Origin: Bacillus sp. JCM 19058
GTDB taxonomy: Bacteria; Bacillota; Bacilli; Bacillales_H; Bacillaceae_D
Reading direction: 5' to 3'
Assembly: GCA_001310555.1 (NCBI GenBank)
Contig: BAXO01000004.1
Location: 34,577-98,576, forward strand
DNA length: 64,000 nucleotides
This document shows, one piece after another, positions 40,580 through 51,360 of this stretch; position 1 is the first letter of the stretch, and every line of letters starts with the position of its first letter. The position numbers were made by a program, and so were the translations under genes. Under the pieces are notes generated by a model, which worked only from the letters and a program-made list of their open reading frames with translations, was not told the origin of the DNA and made no database searches.

Positions 40580-41783
40580 TTAAGAGCGTAAATAAGTCTT
40601 TGCTTTGAATAAAACAGCAAATGCTATTAGAAGTCCAGCGATACCTAGCCCAAAAAGAATGAGTTGGATCGAGACATTAACTGAGACAAGCATACTCACA
40701 AGCCCGTATGCGATCGGATCAAAACCATTCATGCAAGAAAGATGATGCTCATGATTCTTCCCATTAAACGGATGTCTGTGCTTTCTTGTGCCGTCGTAAA
40801 AAAGGAATATACACAAAGGATATGGAGAAGCCAATGAGAAAAACAACTGCTGTTAAGAAAATCAGATTGGGCGCATAGCTGAATACGAGCAGCGCTACAA
40901 GCGACGCAAACAAGCCAAGAAGCGATGTGAGACCTCTTCGTTTGATGCGCACAACGCTTAAAATTCCTGTGCTGGCAACCATTCCAACCCCTAGGCTAAC
41001 TTCCATGTAGCTTAAGTTAAGAGGTGTGCCACCATGCACATCAACAAGAAGCGGAATCGCAATATGCAATGCGCCAAAAACAAAGAAATTGAGCGTAATC
41101 AATACAATTATGCCAGTAAGCAAGTTTGTTGATTGACGGATATAGGAAAAGCCTTCTCGCAAATCTTTTAACGGGTTTTGCTTGCTTTGATTTTCTACCG
41201 GCGCTTCCTTAATAAAAGGCGGGAAAATCACGAGTGCAGATAGAAACACTAATACCGTTGCAACTAAGTAACTGGCAGAAATGCTTGCTGTTTCCATTAA
41301 TAGGCCAGCGAGAATCGGACCGACAATAAAGGAAACTTGGTCAACTCCTTGGAAATAGGCGTTTGCTTGTTGGAGTTGGGGCTTCGCAACTATTTTAGGA
41401 TCATGGAAGAACTGGCCGGGCCAAAAAAGGCATCGAGCATTCCAAAAACTCCCGCTAATATGAGTAAAATCCCAAGCGTCATGCTTTCATTGTGCACGAG
41501 TATGAAAAGTATAAACAAGAGTATACTTTGGATCAGGTTAGTGCCAAACATAATCGTTGTTTTTTTTATATTTATCCGCGATTACACCACCAAATGTCAT
41601 CATAAGTAGGCGCGGTACTGTTGCAGCAATAAGGACAAGACCTAAGGAACTGGCGGAGCCAAGAACGGTGACGACATACCAAGTAGTCGTCGTCAAAAAC
41701 ATGCTAAAGCCGACGACGGCAAATATGCCAGCGATGAGCAATAGCAAAAAGGTTCGGTTACGGAATAATGACTGTTGTATCAT
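40580..41783 (-). CDS. MFS efflux transporter (MefA-like), frameshifted
   Basis: This is a twelve-helix major facilitator of about 400 residues, of the macrolide-efflux-like MFS_3 group. It starts MIQQSLFRNRTFLLLLIAG and has the loop motif GGVIADKYKK between helices 2 and 3, then LAGVFGMLDAFFGPAS. Breaks are the eight-T run 41560-41567 (seven T gives KYKKTTIMFGTN), about 41395, about 40797 and about 40745. It is divergent from a TetR gene, so it is probably a drug-inducible exporter. The substrate is not known. Confidence 0.85.
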
Positions 41784-41881
41784 GATGATTTCTCCTTGTG
41801 GTAAAGACTATTTTAATGATGCCCTAGCCACTTGATATAATGTAATATTTAATGGTTGGTGTCAGTTGGCTTAAGGGATCC

Positions 41882-41936
41882 TTTACATAAATAAAAAAGA
41901 AAGCTATAATAAAAGAACTACCGACCGTTCGTTAGG
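41882..41936 (+). promoter_or_regulatory. Promoter and operator of the TetR gene next to the MFS gene
   Basis: TTTACA (41882-41887), 17 bases and TATAAT (41905-41910) form a strong sigma-A promoter. An imperfect palindrome, CCGACCGTTCGT (about 41921-41932), lies at the start of transcription and resembles TetR-family operators. Confidence 0.7.
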
Positions 41937-41977
41937 AAATAATTATAACCAAACTTCTATTTGTTGTAAAGGAGAAT

Positions 41978-42563
41978 ATGATGCATACGAAGGAAAAAAA
42001 TTTTAGCAGAGAGCATGGAACTGTTTGCGGTGAATGGGTATGAAGGAACTTCAATGGCGATGATCGCAGATAAGGTCGGGATTAAAAAGCCGTCCTTATA
42101 CGCACATTATAAAAACAAAGAAGCGTTATTTATCGATGTAACGATGGCAATAGCGGACGAATACGTTGAATTTGTAAGAAAATCGCTTGATGTGCAAACA
42201 CTGAATGAAAAAAAAGTGCTATATGAATCATTTAAAACGCATATTCATGACTTGGCAAGGAATGATGCAAGCATCCAGTTTTATAATCGCTTTATGCAAT
42301 ATCCGCCAAAAGAGTTAGAAGGCGAATTGGCAGCTTGTGCGGGACAAAGCGATGAAAAGGCTGTGACGCTATTAGAAAATGTGATCACCAAAGGTCAGAT
42401 GTCAAAAGAAATAACAGAAGAACTTGATGCAAAAAGCATCGCGCGTACGTATTTCTGTTTGATTGACGGGCTTGCAGGCGCAACCACGATACATCCGCTT
42501 GAAGAAGTAGAACGTCAAGCTGAAACGATTTGGGAGGTTTTTTGGCGCGGGATCAAGACTTAA
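41978..42563 (+). CDS. TetR-family regulator, one frameshift
   Basis: The repressor has an N-terminal HTH (SMAMIADKVGIKKPSLYAHY) and a helical effector domain, about 194 residues. ATG 41978 follows AAAGGAG; the frame changes in the A run near 41994-42000, giving KEKNILAESMELFAVNG. It is divergent from the MFS transporter with a shared regulatory region of about 195 bp and probably represses both. Confidence 0.85.
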
Positions 42564-42876
42564 CGGAGTATTCTCCATAATTGGAAGCGCTTTTTAGTTT
42601 ACTGAAAATGAGTGAAACCTCATTATCGCCTACAGCTGCAAGAAGAAAGAGCTGCCTGTCCCAACGGATTTAATTTTTTGGGGCATCTCTGCGTGCAAGA
42701 GCTGTAGACGAATCCTTCAGAGGCTGTCACCAGAAAGCCAAAGAATTTTCCTTCCCTGCTTGGCGACAGGACACATTCGCCAAGGAAGCGGCGAACGAAA
42801 ACTTTTTTCCTCCTCGTTCGTTGGTACAATCTAGACCTTTTCATTTTGAAAAAGTGCTCTTTTTCGTAAAAATCCA
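42564..42876. other. Intergenic region, one inverted repeat
   Basis: An 8-bp inverted repeat (42759-42766 with 42777-42784) is embedded in a partly self-complementary stretch. No gene or terminator was recognised. Confidence 0.4.
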
Positions 42877-43174
42877 TCATGATAAGTCAACCTGCTCAAA
42901 ATGTTCAACGATTGGAAATGGGTCATAAAAATGATGTAATAGCTTGCGCCATTCTTGGTATTCGTTCGACTTTCGAAATCCGACTGTATGGTCTTCTAGA
43001 GTGTCCCATTTCACTAGGAGCAAATATCGCCCCTTCACTTCATGGCAGCGCTGTAATTCGTGAGAGATGTAGCCTTTCATAGATGAAATGATTGCGGATG
43101 CGTGGCGAAAAGCGTCTTCGTATTCCTGCTCCCTTCCTTTTTTTAACCTGAAGCATAGCCGCTTCTAATATCAT
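42877..43174 (-). CDS. Antibiotic biosynthesis monooxygenase (ABM) domain protein, one indel
   Basis: The protein has about 98 residues with one dimeric ferredoxin-like ABM fold: MILEAAMLQVKKG, EYEDAFRHASAIISS, KGYISHELQRCHEVKGRYLL, WDTLEDHTVGFRKS. ATG 43174 follows AAAGGGGATC. One base is out of place in the A/T-rich stretch near 43138. Family members include quinol monooxygenases and haem-degrading enzymes; no haem-ligand pattern is clear, so no specific function is given. Confidence 0.75.
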
Positions 43175-43257
43175 TGGTTGATCCCCTTTCTTGACTTATT
43201 AAGATGTCAACACTACTAGCTATCGCATTCTGATGGTTTCTTATTTTCGTGTCAATC

Positions 43258-43814
43258 TCATGAATGGAACGACTTTTTCATTTTCTTCCATTCCTGCTCC
43301 AACACGCTGTAAATAAGAGAATCACGCCATCCGTCCTTTATGAATACATTTTCGCGTAAGCACCTTCCATCGTCATACCGATTTTTTCTAATACTTTAGC
43401 TGAACCAATATTTCTAGGATCACAGGTCGCATAGATTCGATGAAGATGACATTCGTGAAATCCATAGCCGAGCAACAGCCTTGCTGCTTCAGTGGCTATG
43501 CCCCTGCCCCAATAATCGGGATTGATAATGTAGGCTATTTCTCCGCTTTTATTTAATTGGTCTCTCATCGACAACTCTCCTGTACCGATCATGGTTTCGT
43601 TTTCAATAATCGCAAAAGCAAATCGCGTTCTTACCTCTTTTGCTGCATCAGCGATGATTTGCTCAACAAATGCTTTCGATTGCTCTTCTGTGTTCGGCCC
43701 CCATGCCTGATATTGACAAGCGATCCGTTGGGAAGCGTATTTATGGACATCCCCCCAGTCCCGACCCTCCATTTCCCGTAAACATATTCTCTCACCTATT
43801 AAGTGCTTCGTCAT
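43258..43814 (-). CDS. RimJ-type GNAT acetyltransferase, one frameshift
   Basis: This is a GNAT N-acetyltransferase of the RimJ/RimL type (LIGERICLREMEGRDW, FAIIENETMIGTGELS, PDYWGRGIATEAARLLL with the acetyl-CoA loop, RNIGSAKVLEKIGM). The frame ends early at 43338, but a one-base shift continues it as VFIKDGWRDSLIYSVLEQEW to 43258, giving about 185 residues, the usual length. It may acetylate a protein N-terminus or a small amine. Confidence 0.85.
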
Positions 43815-43995
43815 GAATATTCCCTCACTTTCAATAAGCTATGTAGTAAAGTTCCGTTTCAAACCGACTGCTTTCTCCCCGTCTTTTTTTTAAAGCTCAA
43901 AGTCATCTTCAATTAGATATTTTTATCAAAGTGTTCTATAATTAGAATGTATAATCAAATTAATTGAGCCTATGTTTACAAGGAGGCGAGCGAAT

Positions 43996-44748
43996 TTGAA
44001 TCAACCTGTGTCCATTTTTATTATGGATGTCACGAATTCCTCTTCTGAGAATAATTGGAATGAGATTACGGACTACTTACAACATTGGGAGGAAGCGATT
44101 GCCCGCTGGTGTAATGGAATCGTTCCAGCAAAAGTATCCCACCGTCGCGGCGATGAAATTTTATTTGTCGGGAGGCACTACTTTACAGCCTATACGATTG
44201 CTTTTCATATGAGCCAGCTATGGAAATATCAAAAGCAAAAGCCATATTTCGGGATCGCCTGTGGAGATGTAGACGAAAATATGGACGATATTGAAATTGA
44301 AATATGGAATCATCCCTTAATAAAAAAAAGCAAGAGATGCGAGCATTAGCATAAAAAAAGGAAAAGAATAGGAAGAAGCAAGCAGCGTTTTCCTTTGAAG
44401 CCAATATGCGAGAGGCCGAAGGAATTGTCAACTTATTGGTAGAAAATCAGCAAGCGTTAATCGAAATGCAGTCTTTTAAACAAAAGCTTGTGTCGATACT
44501 CTATTTTATCTTTCAGGAGCAAAAACAAGTAGCCAAAACCTTAAACAAGACTCCATCCACCGTCTCCATCCAGTATAAAAAAAGGAAATAGTGAACTAAT
44601 CTATAAAAATTACGACAAAATACAGAAAATATTAAGCCGAGAGAAAATAAGCGATCCCGTTATGGTAAAGTTAAATCAGTCGATCCAGCAGCATTTGAAA
44701 AAGGAATTAACCTATTTCTATCCGAGCCTGGAAAGGAACAATTTATGA
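43996..44748 (+). CDS. SatD-family protein, frameshifted
   Basis: TTG 43996 is nine bases behind AGGAGG. The N-terminal part (VSIFIMDVTNSSS, CNGIVPAKVSHRRGDEILFV, YFGIACGDVDEN) resembles SatD proteins, and the C-terminal part has a helix-turn-helix (QVAKTLNKTPSTVSIQYKKG). The eight-A run 44322-44329 and a seven-A run near 44352 break the frame; correcting both gives about 250 residues. The stop overlaps the start of the DUF3307 gene by four bases (ATGA), so the two are coupled. The role is unknown; SatD was named from a streptococcal secretion and acid-tolerance locus. Confidence 0.75.
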
Positions 44749-45618
44749 TAATTCTTAGTCTCGTGTTGGCTCACTTAGTCGGAGATTTTTATTGGTTAAA
44801 CGATGAAAAGGTAAAGACAAATGGACAACGATTGAGCAGGCATGTAGGTCAACACTTTCTGCTTACCTTTCTCACGCTGTTATTGCTCTATCTTTTTAGC
44901 GAGCATTCCCAGCAATTTTTCTTTCAAGTCGTTGGTGCAACGGCAGCACTTGGACTTATGCATTATGTAATAGACAGAAGCAAGCTCATTTTTTCAGCGC
45001 GAATACAAAAGCGGGTAAATCGAAATAGATTGGAATTGGCTCTATTTATTGTCGATCAGCTGCTTCACTTTGCGGCTATTTTACTAGTTTGTGTGCTTTT
45101 TTTTCAATAAGAACTTGGCCGCCTCCTTAAACGACTTGTTTAGTGGCAGTCTCGCAACTCCTTCGATTAGCGGTATAGTACTCTATTTAGCTATTATTTT
45201 TATTGTTGCAACAACTGTGAGTGGGCACTTTATTAAGCTCTTGCTTAGCGTTTTTCCGAATCACTTGCCTTTGTTTGAAGGCAAATATAGGTTGAATCAT
45301 ATTCATCCGAATCCGATGCTGCCCACAAGCGAGAATAAATCTAGCATCTCTGAGGAGTTTTCTTATGTCGTAACGAGACACCAGGATCTTTCAAGAGGAA
45401 AAATTATCGGCTATTTGGAACGGCTCTTAGTCATTGTTCTCATTGTCCACAATGCTTTTTCGGGGATCGCTTTTATCGTCGCAGCAAAAGCGATTGCTCG
45501 ATTCAAGCAAATGGATGATCGCGATTTCGCAGAATATTTTTTACTAGGCACACTATGCTCCATCCTTCTAGGAATAATATTTGGACTAATTACGAAGCAC
45601 GTTTTAAGCTTATATTAA
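44745..45618 (+). CDS. DUF3307 integral membrane protein, one frameshift
   Basis: The protein has about 290 residues with seven or so membrane helices. It begins MIILSLVLAHLVGDFYWLND, with the HLVGDF motif that defines DUF3307, and HYVIDRSKL. The eight-T run 45097-45104 breaks the frame; seven T gives CVLFFNKNLAASLNDL, and it ends GLITKHVLSLY. It overlaps the SatD-like gene. The partner gene encodes a putative nucleotide/DNA-binding protein, so the pair may form a membrane-linked signalling unit; this is inference. Confidence 0.82.
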
Positions 45619-45777
45619 CGCTAATCGGAAGCTTGGGAGAGGCTAGAACGCTCGCTGAACCTTTCATCTATCTCGCCTGTATTGACGAGGAAGCTAGTAA
45701 TAGTATAAGAATAAATATCGAAATGAACTGACTTAGATAGCTGTGGCAAAAAGCTATATATTTAGGAGGAGATAGCT

Positions 45778-46374
45778 ATGGATCAACATGAAAAAACAGA
45801 ACAATATGGTATGGTTATCGATTTTCTCGAGGAAAAAGAAAAAATGAATATCGAAAACGGGATGAAGTGGTTATATAAAGCGATACAAGCCGGAGACATA
45901 GGAGCGATGAATGAATTAGCCTACCTTTATTTTACGGGTCAACGAGTGAAGCAAGATGTCAGCGAAGGGGAAAGGTGGTTACGAAGATCCGCTGAAGCAG
46001 AAGACAAATGGGCGATGCTCGATTTAGCGTGCCGTTTGCTCGACGGAGACGGTCTTGACCAAGATGTCATCGAGGGTGAACAATGGTTACGGCAAGCAGC
46101 TGAGCATCAGTATCCGATTGCGATGAGAATATTAGGATACCGTTTGCTGGAAGGTCAAGGACTACAGCAAAATCTCGAAGAAGGAGAACAATGGCTGAGG
46201 CAAGCGGCCGAATTACAGGAGCCCGTGGCTATGAGGGTACTAGGCTATCGACTCATCAAGGGACAAGGCTTACAGCAGCATATTGAAGAAGGAGAACAAT
46301 GGTTACAAAAAGCGGCCGAGGCCGGGGAAGCCATTGCGATGAGAGAATGGGGGAAATATTTAATTCATAAATAA
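45778..46374 (+). CDS. Sel1-like repeat protein, 198 aa
   Basis: The frame is intact and has a strong AGGAGGAG site. From residue 25 it consists of about five 36-residue Sel1 repeats (WLYKAIQAGDIGAMNELAYL, GEQWLRQAAEHQYPIAMRIL), which stack into an alpha-solenoid for protein contacts. No signal peptide or catalytic domain is present. Repeats 3-5 are very similar to each other, pointing to recent internal duplication. It lies 160 bp after the DUF3307 gene on the same strand and could belong to that system. Confidence 0.85.
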   Translation: MDQHEKTEQYGMVIDFLEEKEKMNIENGMKWLYKAIQAGDIGAMNELAYLYFTGQRVKQDVSEGERWLRRSAEAEDKWAMLDLACRLLDGDGLDQDVIEGEQWLRQAAEHQYPIAMRILGYRLLEGQGLQQNLEEGEQWLRQAAELQEPVAMRVLGYRLIKGQGLQQHIEEGEQWLQKAAEAGEAIAMREWGKYLIHK

Positions 46375-46761
46375 TTCGGCGGAGACTGTACTGCAAGTTA
46401 ATCCTGGCTCGTAATTGATAGGGCGCTGAAATCGCGTGGTCATGGCGAAACACACATCGTGAACCTCCCGAAATTGGTTACAAAACGTGGCTTCGCATGG
46501 AGCAGGCCAACGGTTCTCCGCTAATAAGGAGAACCGTTGGATATCCGAAAGACTCAGCGCAGAGGTGAACCCGATTCGCTTGGATAATTCTATTCAAAGA
46601 TGAGTTTCTCTTTTGAGATAGGTTTAAACCACATTCACGAAACGCCGTGTCTTCCACTTTACTAGCCCTGCCGAAAATTTCTTCTAGCTTGAGAAAATAA
46701 CAAGTCGAGCCTGCGTCGAAGGTTCACTAGCAAATGAAAGCAACTGTTGTAGCTCATAGGT
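46375..46761. other. Intergenic region with a 13-bp hairpin
   Basis: CCAACGGTTCTCC (46507-46519) and its perfect complement (46528-46540) form a hairpin with an 8-base loop between the convergent Sel1 and cydC genes. It lacks a T run but may still help end transcription. No gene was recognised. Confidence 0.5.
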
Positions 46762-48484
46762 TTAAGAACTAAAAACGCTCTTTTCAATCTGCTTCATTTC
46801 ATAAAAGTAACCTTTCCGCTTCATTAGCTCATTAAAGGTCCCGGCTTCGACAACCGTTCCTTGCTCTAGCACGATAATTTGATCCATCTCTTCCAACCCT
46901 GTTAACCGATGACTGACGAGAACGAGTGTATCGTTTTTCGCTTTGTCAAAAAGGTGGCTATACATTGTTTTCTCGCTCAGTGCATCGAGCGAGGAGGTTG
47001 GTTCATCTAACAGCCATAGCGGTGAGCCTTTTAGAAGCACGCGTGCAATCGCCAGACGCTGCTTCTCTCCGCCAGAGAGATTTTCTCCTTTTTCAAGAAT
47101 GGCAGTAGATAATGGCCAATTTAACTCGACCTTTGTTAATACGCTCTTAATTTCCTCATCCGTTACTCGAGCGTTTGCGAGTAATAAATTATCGCGAAGT
47201 GTACCGTAAAAAAAAGTGATTATCCTGTAAAACGACATTCGAATGCTCCCAAATGGATGCTTGGGAAAGCTGCTCGACTGGCATTCCATTTATTTGGATC
47301 TGCCCCTCTTGCGCCAGCTGAATCTTCAATAGCAGTAGCAGGAGCGTCGATTTTCCTGAGCCGCTTGGTCCGACGATCGCCGTCTTCGTTCCAGCTGGAA
47401 AGCGTAAAGAGACGTTATCGAGCACGAGTCGTTCTTCATCTGGGAACGAAAAGGAAACGCGTTCCATTTCGAGTAACGGAGGTAGCTCGGAAGCTAGCGT
47501 AGCTAACTCCTCATTACCTGTTTCTACCGGTGTGGACGAACGGACAACAGAGTATAATCGCTTAGCTGCCTGCCGACTTTCCTCAAAATGGCTCGGCACG
47601 GTGGCCATTGGAGTCGCGTTTTCAAAAACGGTCAAGGAAATCATCATAAGCATAGCGAGATACAGTCCGTTCAACTGCCCGCTTGAGACAAGATATATTC
47701 CGAAAGCAAGCACGGCCCAAGAGATCAGTAACGAAGCGGTCAGATTGATCGTATGACTCAAAATTCTATTTAGCCCTTCCCTCTCCTGTTCTTTACTATA
47801 CGCATCTGCCGACAGGCGCAGACGTTCCTTCTTATCTGTGAGCCTTTCGTATATTTTCAACTCACGAAATCCGTAAAGAAATTCCGTTATCTCAGTAGAT
47901 AATTCGCCTCTCCCTTCCCTCACGTTACGCTCGACTCTCTGCTGGCGAAGAGCAAAGAGAGCAGGTATGACAAATCCGGTCAATATGAGCCCAATGAAAA
48001 GGATGAGCGCGTGGTAAAACGAGTAAAAGGACGTAAAGATGATCGTGCTAAGAAAAACGAGCGCGAGAACGAACGGTGGATAAACGACGCGCAAGAAATA
48101 GTTTTGCAAGCTTTCGACGTCACCGACAATTCTGGCGAGCAAGTCACCGCTCCGATATTTGTAAAGGATACTTGGTGCGAGTCGCTCAAGCTTCTCATAA
48201 AAGGAAACCCTTAAATGACTAAGCATCGTAAAGGTCGCCCGGTGCGAGAAGTAGCGCTCGGCATAACGGCTTGCTGCTCTTGTTATGCCGAATAGCTTTA
48301 ACAAGGCATTCAGCGCAATGAGCGCATAAAGCGGAGTCGTAAGTGCGGCCTTTGAAATTAAATAGCCGCTTGAAGCGAAAAGACCGACAGCAGCTACCCC
48401 AGCAAGAAAGCCGAAGAGGATAGAGTAAAGAACATCCTTTTTCTCCTTCATCAAAAGTCGTGTTACGCCGGCTAAATCCTTCAT
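46762..48484 (-). CDS. cydC: Thiol reductant ABC exporter subunit CydC, one frameshift
   Basis: CydC pairs with CydD in a heterodimeric exporter of reduced thiols needed to assemble cytochrome bd. An N-terminal six-helix domain (SILFGFLAGVAAVGLFASSG) precedes an ATPase with Walker A GPSGSGKST, signature LSGGEKQRLAIARVL and Walker B LWLLDEPTSSLD. The eight-A run 47208-47215 breaks the frame; with seven it reads DNHFFYGTLRDNLLLA. About 573 residues. ATG 48484 overlaps the cydD stop (ATGA). Confidence 0.93.
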
Positions 48485-50211
48485 TTGGCTTCACCTCCCT
48501 GCTGTACGGAAACCATCCTTTCGTATTCGGTGACCGACTGAAGTAGCTCGGCGTGGGTGCCAGTAGCGAGGAGCTCCCCATCAGCAAGAAATAAAATCCT
48601 GTCCGCACTTTGAATCGTGTGAAGACGGTGAGCGACAGTGATGACGGTTGAGGTGCGAGACAGCTCCTTCAGCGATGCTTGCAAAATTCGTTCGGTTTGC
48701 AAGTCGAGCCCAGTTGTCGGCTCATCAAATAAAATGAGCGACGGTCGTTTTAAAAAGGCTCTGGCAATGGCAAGTCGCTGCTTTTCACCGCCGGAAAGTC
48801 CCCTTCCCCCTTCCCCAATGAGCGTTTCAAAGCCATGCTCTAACGAATCAATCATTTGAGCAATCCCGGCCTGCCGCGCCGCTTTCTCTATTTCTGCTTC
48901 TGTTGCACTGCTTCTTTTCCCAATCGCAATATTTTCGGCAATCGTCCCTGAGAAAAGATACGGATTTTGGGAAATGTAGCTTAAGTGGCGAAACCACTCG
49001 CTTTCTTGATAAGCAGCACGCGGACGGCCATTTATGACGATTTGGCCCTCACTCGGCTGAAGTAAGCCGGCAATGAGGTGGAGCAGCGTCGTTTTTCCCG
49101 AGCCGCTTCGTCCGACAATGGCCACATTCGCATACGGCGGGAGCTCGGCGGTAATCCCTTGTAAGGCAAAGCGACTGTCGCTATAGCGGAAGCCAACTCC
49201 TTGTAAGGTGAGACGAGGCGGTACTTCGGAGCTGAGGCGCTCTTCCCCCCATTCGACAGCTGGCTCTGTCTGTGTAAGCTGCTCTGACACCTTGGCCATC
49301 GCTCCTTTGCTTACTTTACCTGTATGAAATGCGCTGCCTAAATCCTTTAAGGACAAATAAAACTCAGGCGCCAGCAGTAAAACGAAAAAGGCCGTAAAGA
49401 ACGTAATGTTATCAAACACGACGAGGCGCAGCCCGACTTCAAGGGCAATTAACCCGATACTGAGCATTGAAATAAATTCAAGCATTAACGATGTTAGAAA
49501 GGCAATTTTTAAAATACCCATCGTCGCTTCACGAAAATCGAGGCTGCTTTTTCGGAGTAATTCTCTTTGTTCTCTGGCACGTCCGAACAGTTTAAGTGTC
49601 GTCAAGCCCTTCAGCGTATTAAGAAATCGACCTGAAAATGAAGCGAGCCTGTCGAGCTGCTGCTCTGACTTCTTTTTCGTCATACTTCCGATGATGATCA
49701 TAAAAATCGGAATAAACGGAGCAGTCACGAGCATAATTAATGCCGTATAAATGTGCTGCGTCGCGACTGCGATTAAGATCGTTAACGCAACAAGCGTTGT
49801 TTGCAGAAGCTGTGGTAGGTAGCTGCTGTAATAGCTGTCGATTTCATCAACTGCATCAAGCATGATGCTAACCTTCTGGCCGGACTGTCCCTTGACCGAA
49901 GCCTGCAGTGGGCGGAGTGAGTAATTTGTGAGCAGCTCTGTTCGGAGCCGGCCCTTCACTTTTGTAGCCATTTTGACACCTGCCCAGCGGCTCGCGTACG
50001 TCAGCACCGACCTGGCAACGAAAACGGCAAGCAAACCGAGTAGCAACGGAAGTATTTGCTGAAAGGAACGGTCTTGTAAAAAGACTTGATCGATCGCTGT
50101 AACAATATAATAAGCTTGTGCAATGACGACTGTGCCGATTGCTACAGCTGTAGCAATCAGGAGCGAGAACAAAAATTTATGCTCGGCTAGCGTTTGTTTA
50201 AATGAATTCAT
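48481..50211 (-). CDS. cydD: Thiol reductant ABC exporter subunit CydD
   Basis: This intact 576-residue half-transporter has six membrane helices (residues about 15-300) and an ATPase domain with Walker A GRSGSGKTT, Q-loop region SYISQNPYLFSGTIAENIA, signature LSGGEKQRLAIARAF and [15 protein letters not shown] 50211 is preferred to the upstream ATG 50265 because GGAGGC lies about eight bases before it and the longer frame would overlap cydS. With CydC it exports cysteine or glutathione-type thiols for cytochrome bd maturation. It lies 17 bp behind cydS. Confidence 0.95.
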   Translation of the reverse strand: MNSFKQTLAEHKFLFSLLIATAVAIGTVVIAQAYYIVTAIDQVFLQDRSFQQILPLLLGLLAVFVARSVLTYASRWAGVKMATKVKGRLRTELLTNYSLRPLQASVKGQSGQKVSIMLDAVDEIDSYYSSYLPQLLQTTLVALTILIAVATQHIYTALIMLVTAPFIPIFMIIIGSMTKKKSEQQLDRLASFSGRFLNTLKGLTTLKLFGRAREQRELLRKSSLDFREATMGILKIAFLTSLMLEFISMLSIGLIALEVGLRLVVFDNITFFTAFFVLLLAPEFYLSLKDLGSAFHTGKVSKGAMAKVSEQLTQTEPAVEWGEERLSSEVPPRLTLQGVGFRYSDSRFALQGITAELPPYANVAIVGRSGSGKTTLLHLIAGLLQPSEGQIVINGRPRAAYQESEWFRHLSYISQNPYLFSGTIAENIAIGKRSSATEAEIEKAARQAGIAQMIDSLEHGFETLIGEGGRGLSGGEKQRLAIARAFLKRPSLILFDEPTTGLDLQTERILQASLKELSRTSTVITVAHRLHTIQSADRILFLADGELLATGTHAELLQSVTEYERMVSVQQGGEAK

Positions 50212-50228
50212 GAATGACGCCTCCAATG

Positions 50229-50330
50229 CTACGAATAAGGCTCTTTCCCTTTCGCCCCCCACCAAAATAGGAGTACGACCGAAAGCGCAACAATGAGTAA
50301 AGGAGCAACCATAATTAGGAAAAATGACAT
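50229..50330 (-). CDS. cydS: Cytochrome bd oxidase small subunit CydS, 33 aa
   Basis: A complete 33-codon gene lies between cydB and cydD: ATG 50330, ribosome site GGAGG seven bases upstream, stop 50229-50231. The peptide MSFFLIMVAPLLIVALSVV, then LLFWWGAKGKEPYS, is a single membrane helix with the length, position and pattern of CydS, the third subunit seen in the Geobacillus bd oxidase structure, where it packs against CydA. It is easily missed by gene finders. Confidence 0.85.
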   Translation of the reverse strand: MSFFLIMVAPLLIVALSVVLLFWWGAKGKEPYS

Positions 50331-50342
50331 AAACGTTTCCTC

Positions 50343-51360
50343 CTATCTTTTGCCTTGCACATATTTTGGATCGAATAAAAACAATCTCATTAATAAGTAC
50401 AATGACGGGATTAAGAGCAGTAAGCCTGCAATAAAGGCTATGATTAAAGCTAGTGCCATCGCTTCATTCGTAAAGCCGTCGTAAATTGTTAAATACGGAT
50501 AGAGCAAATATGGCAAATGAGAAGCACCATAGCCGAAAAATGCCGATGCAAATTGAAGCATCACAAGGACAAATGAGAATCCGAGCCACTTCCTTTTCCA
50601 AATTAAGTAAACTGCCCCGAGAAAAAAAGAGAAAGGAAAGGCTAAATAGCCAAGAGATCTCAAGCATATTACTGAAATGCTCGGGGTTATGCTGATTTAG
50701 GGAAAAGAAGACGAGTACACTCGCCAATATCGTAGGAATGCTCCAGAACAGTGCATAACGTCTGAGCAGGACAAATGCTTTTTGATCGTTTGCTTTGCTC
50801 GCATAATACGTCAGAAAGCAAGCGGAAATATATAGTACGCTCACAATAGCGAGAATGACGACCGTCCACGAATAAAAGCTCGTAAATAGCTGATGATAAT
50901 CCAAGGAAACACCTTCTGCTGACTTATAAATATAGCCGCCTTCGGAAAGGGTCAGGACGATCGACAAGGAAGCCGGAATGAGAAGGCCTGTCGCCCCGTA
51001 TAGAAATTGGTACCAGTGACTCCCCTTGTTCCCATAATGATGGAAAGCGTAATAGGAGCCACGGATGGCAATCAGGATAATCGCGATGCTTCCTGGGACG
51101 AGCAAGGTTGTACCGTAATAATAAGCAGTGGATGGAAAAAAAACCGACGATACCGATAAAGAAAAAGACGAGAAAGACATTGGTCACTTCCCAAACCGGT
51201 GATAAATAGCGGTTAATGATCCTACTCATAATGTGCCCTTTACCAGTGAGCGTCGAATAGTAATTAAAAAAAAGCCAGCGCCAAAATCAATCGAAGCGAC
51301 GATTAAATAGCCATATAAAAAGGTCCACAACACCGTGATACCGACAAGCTCGTAACTCAT
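50343..51360 (-). CDS. cydB: Cytochrome bd ubiquinol/menaquinol oxidase subunit II, frameshifted
   Basis: CydB stabilises the haem-bearing CydA in the cytochrome bd oxidase, which reduces oxygen to water without proton pumping. ATG 51360 follows AGGAGGGAAG. Recognisable parts are ASIDFGAGFF, RYLSPVWEVTNVFLVFFF, GSYYAFHHYGNKGSHWYQ and the final helices ending at 50343; about 338 residues. Breaks lie in the eight-A runs 51266-51273 and 51136-51143 and near 50650. The start overlaps the cydA stop. Confidence 0.9.
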
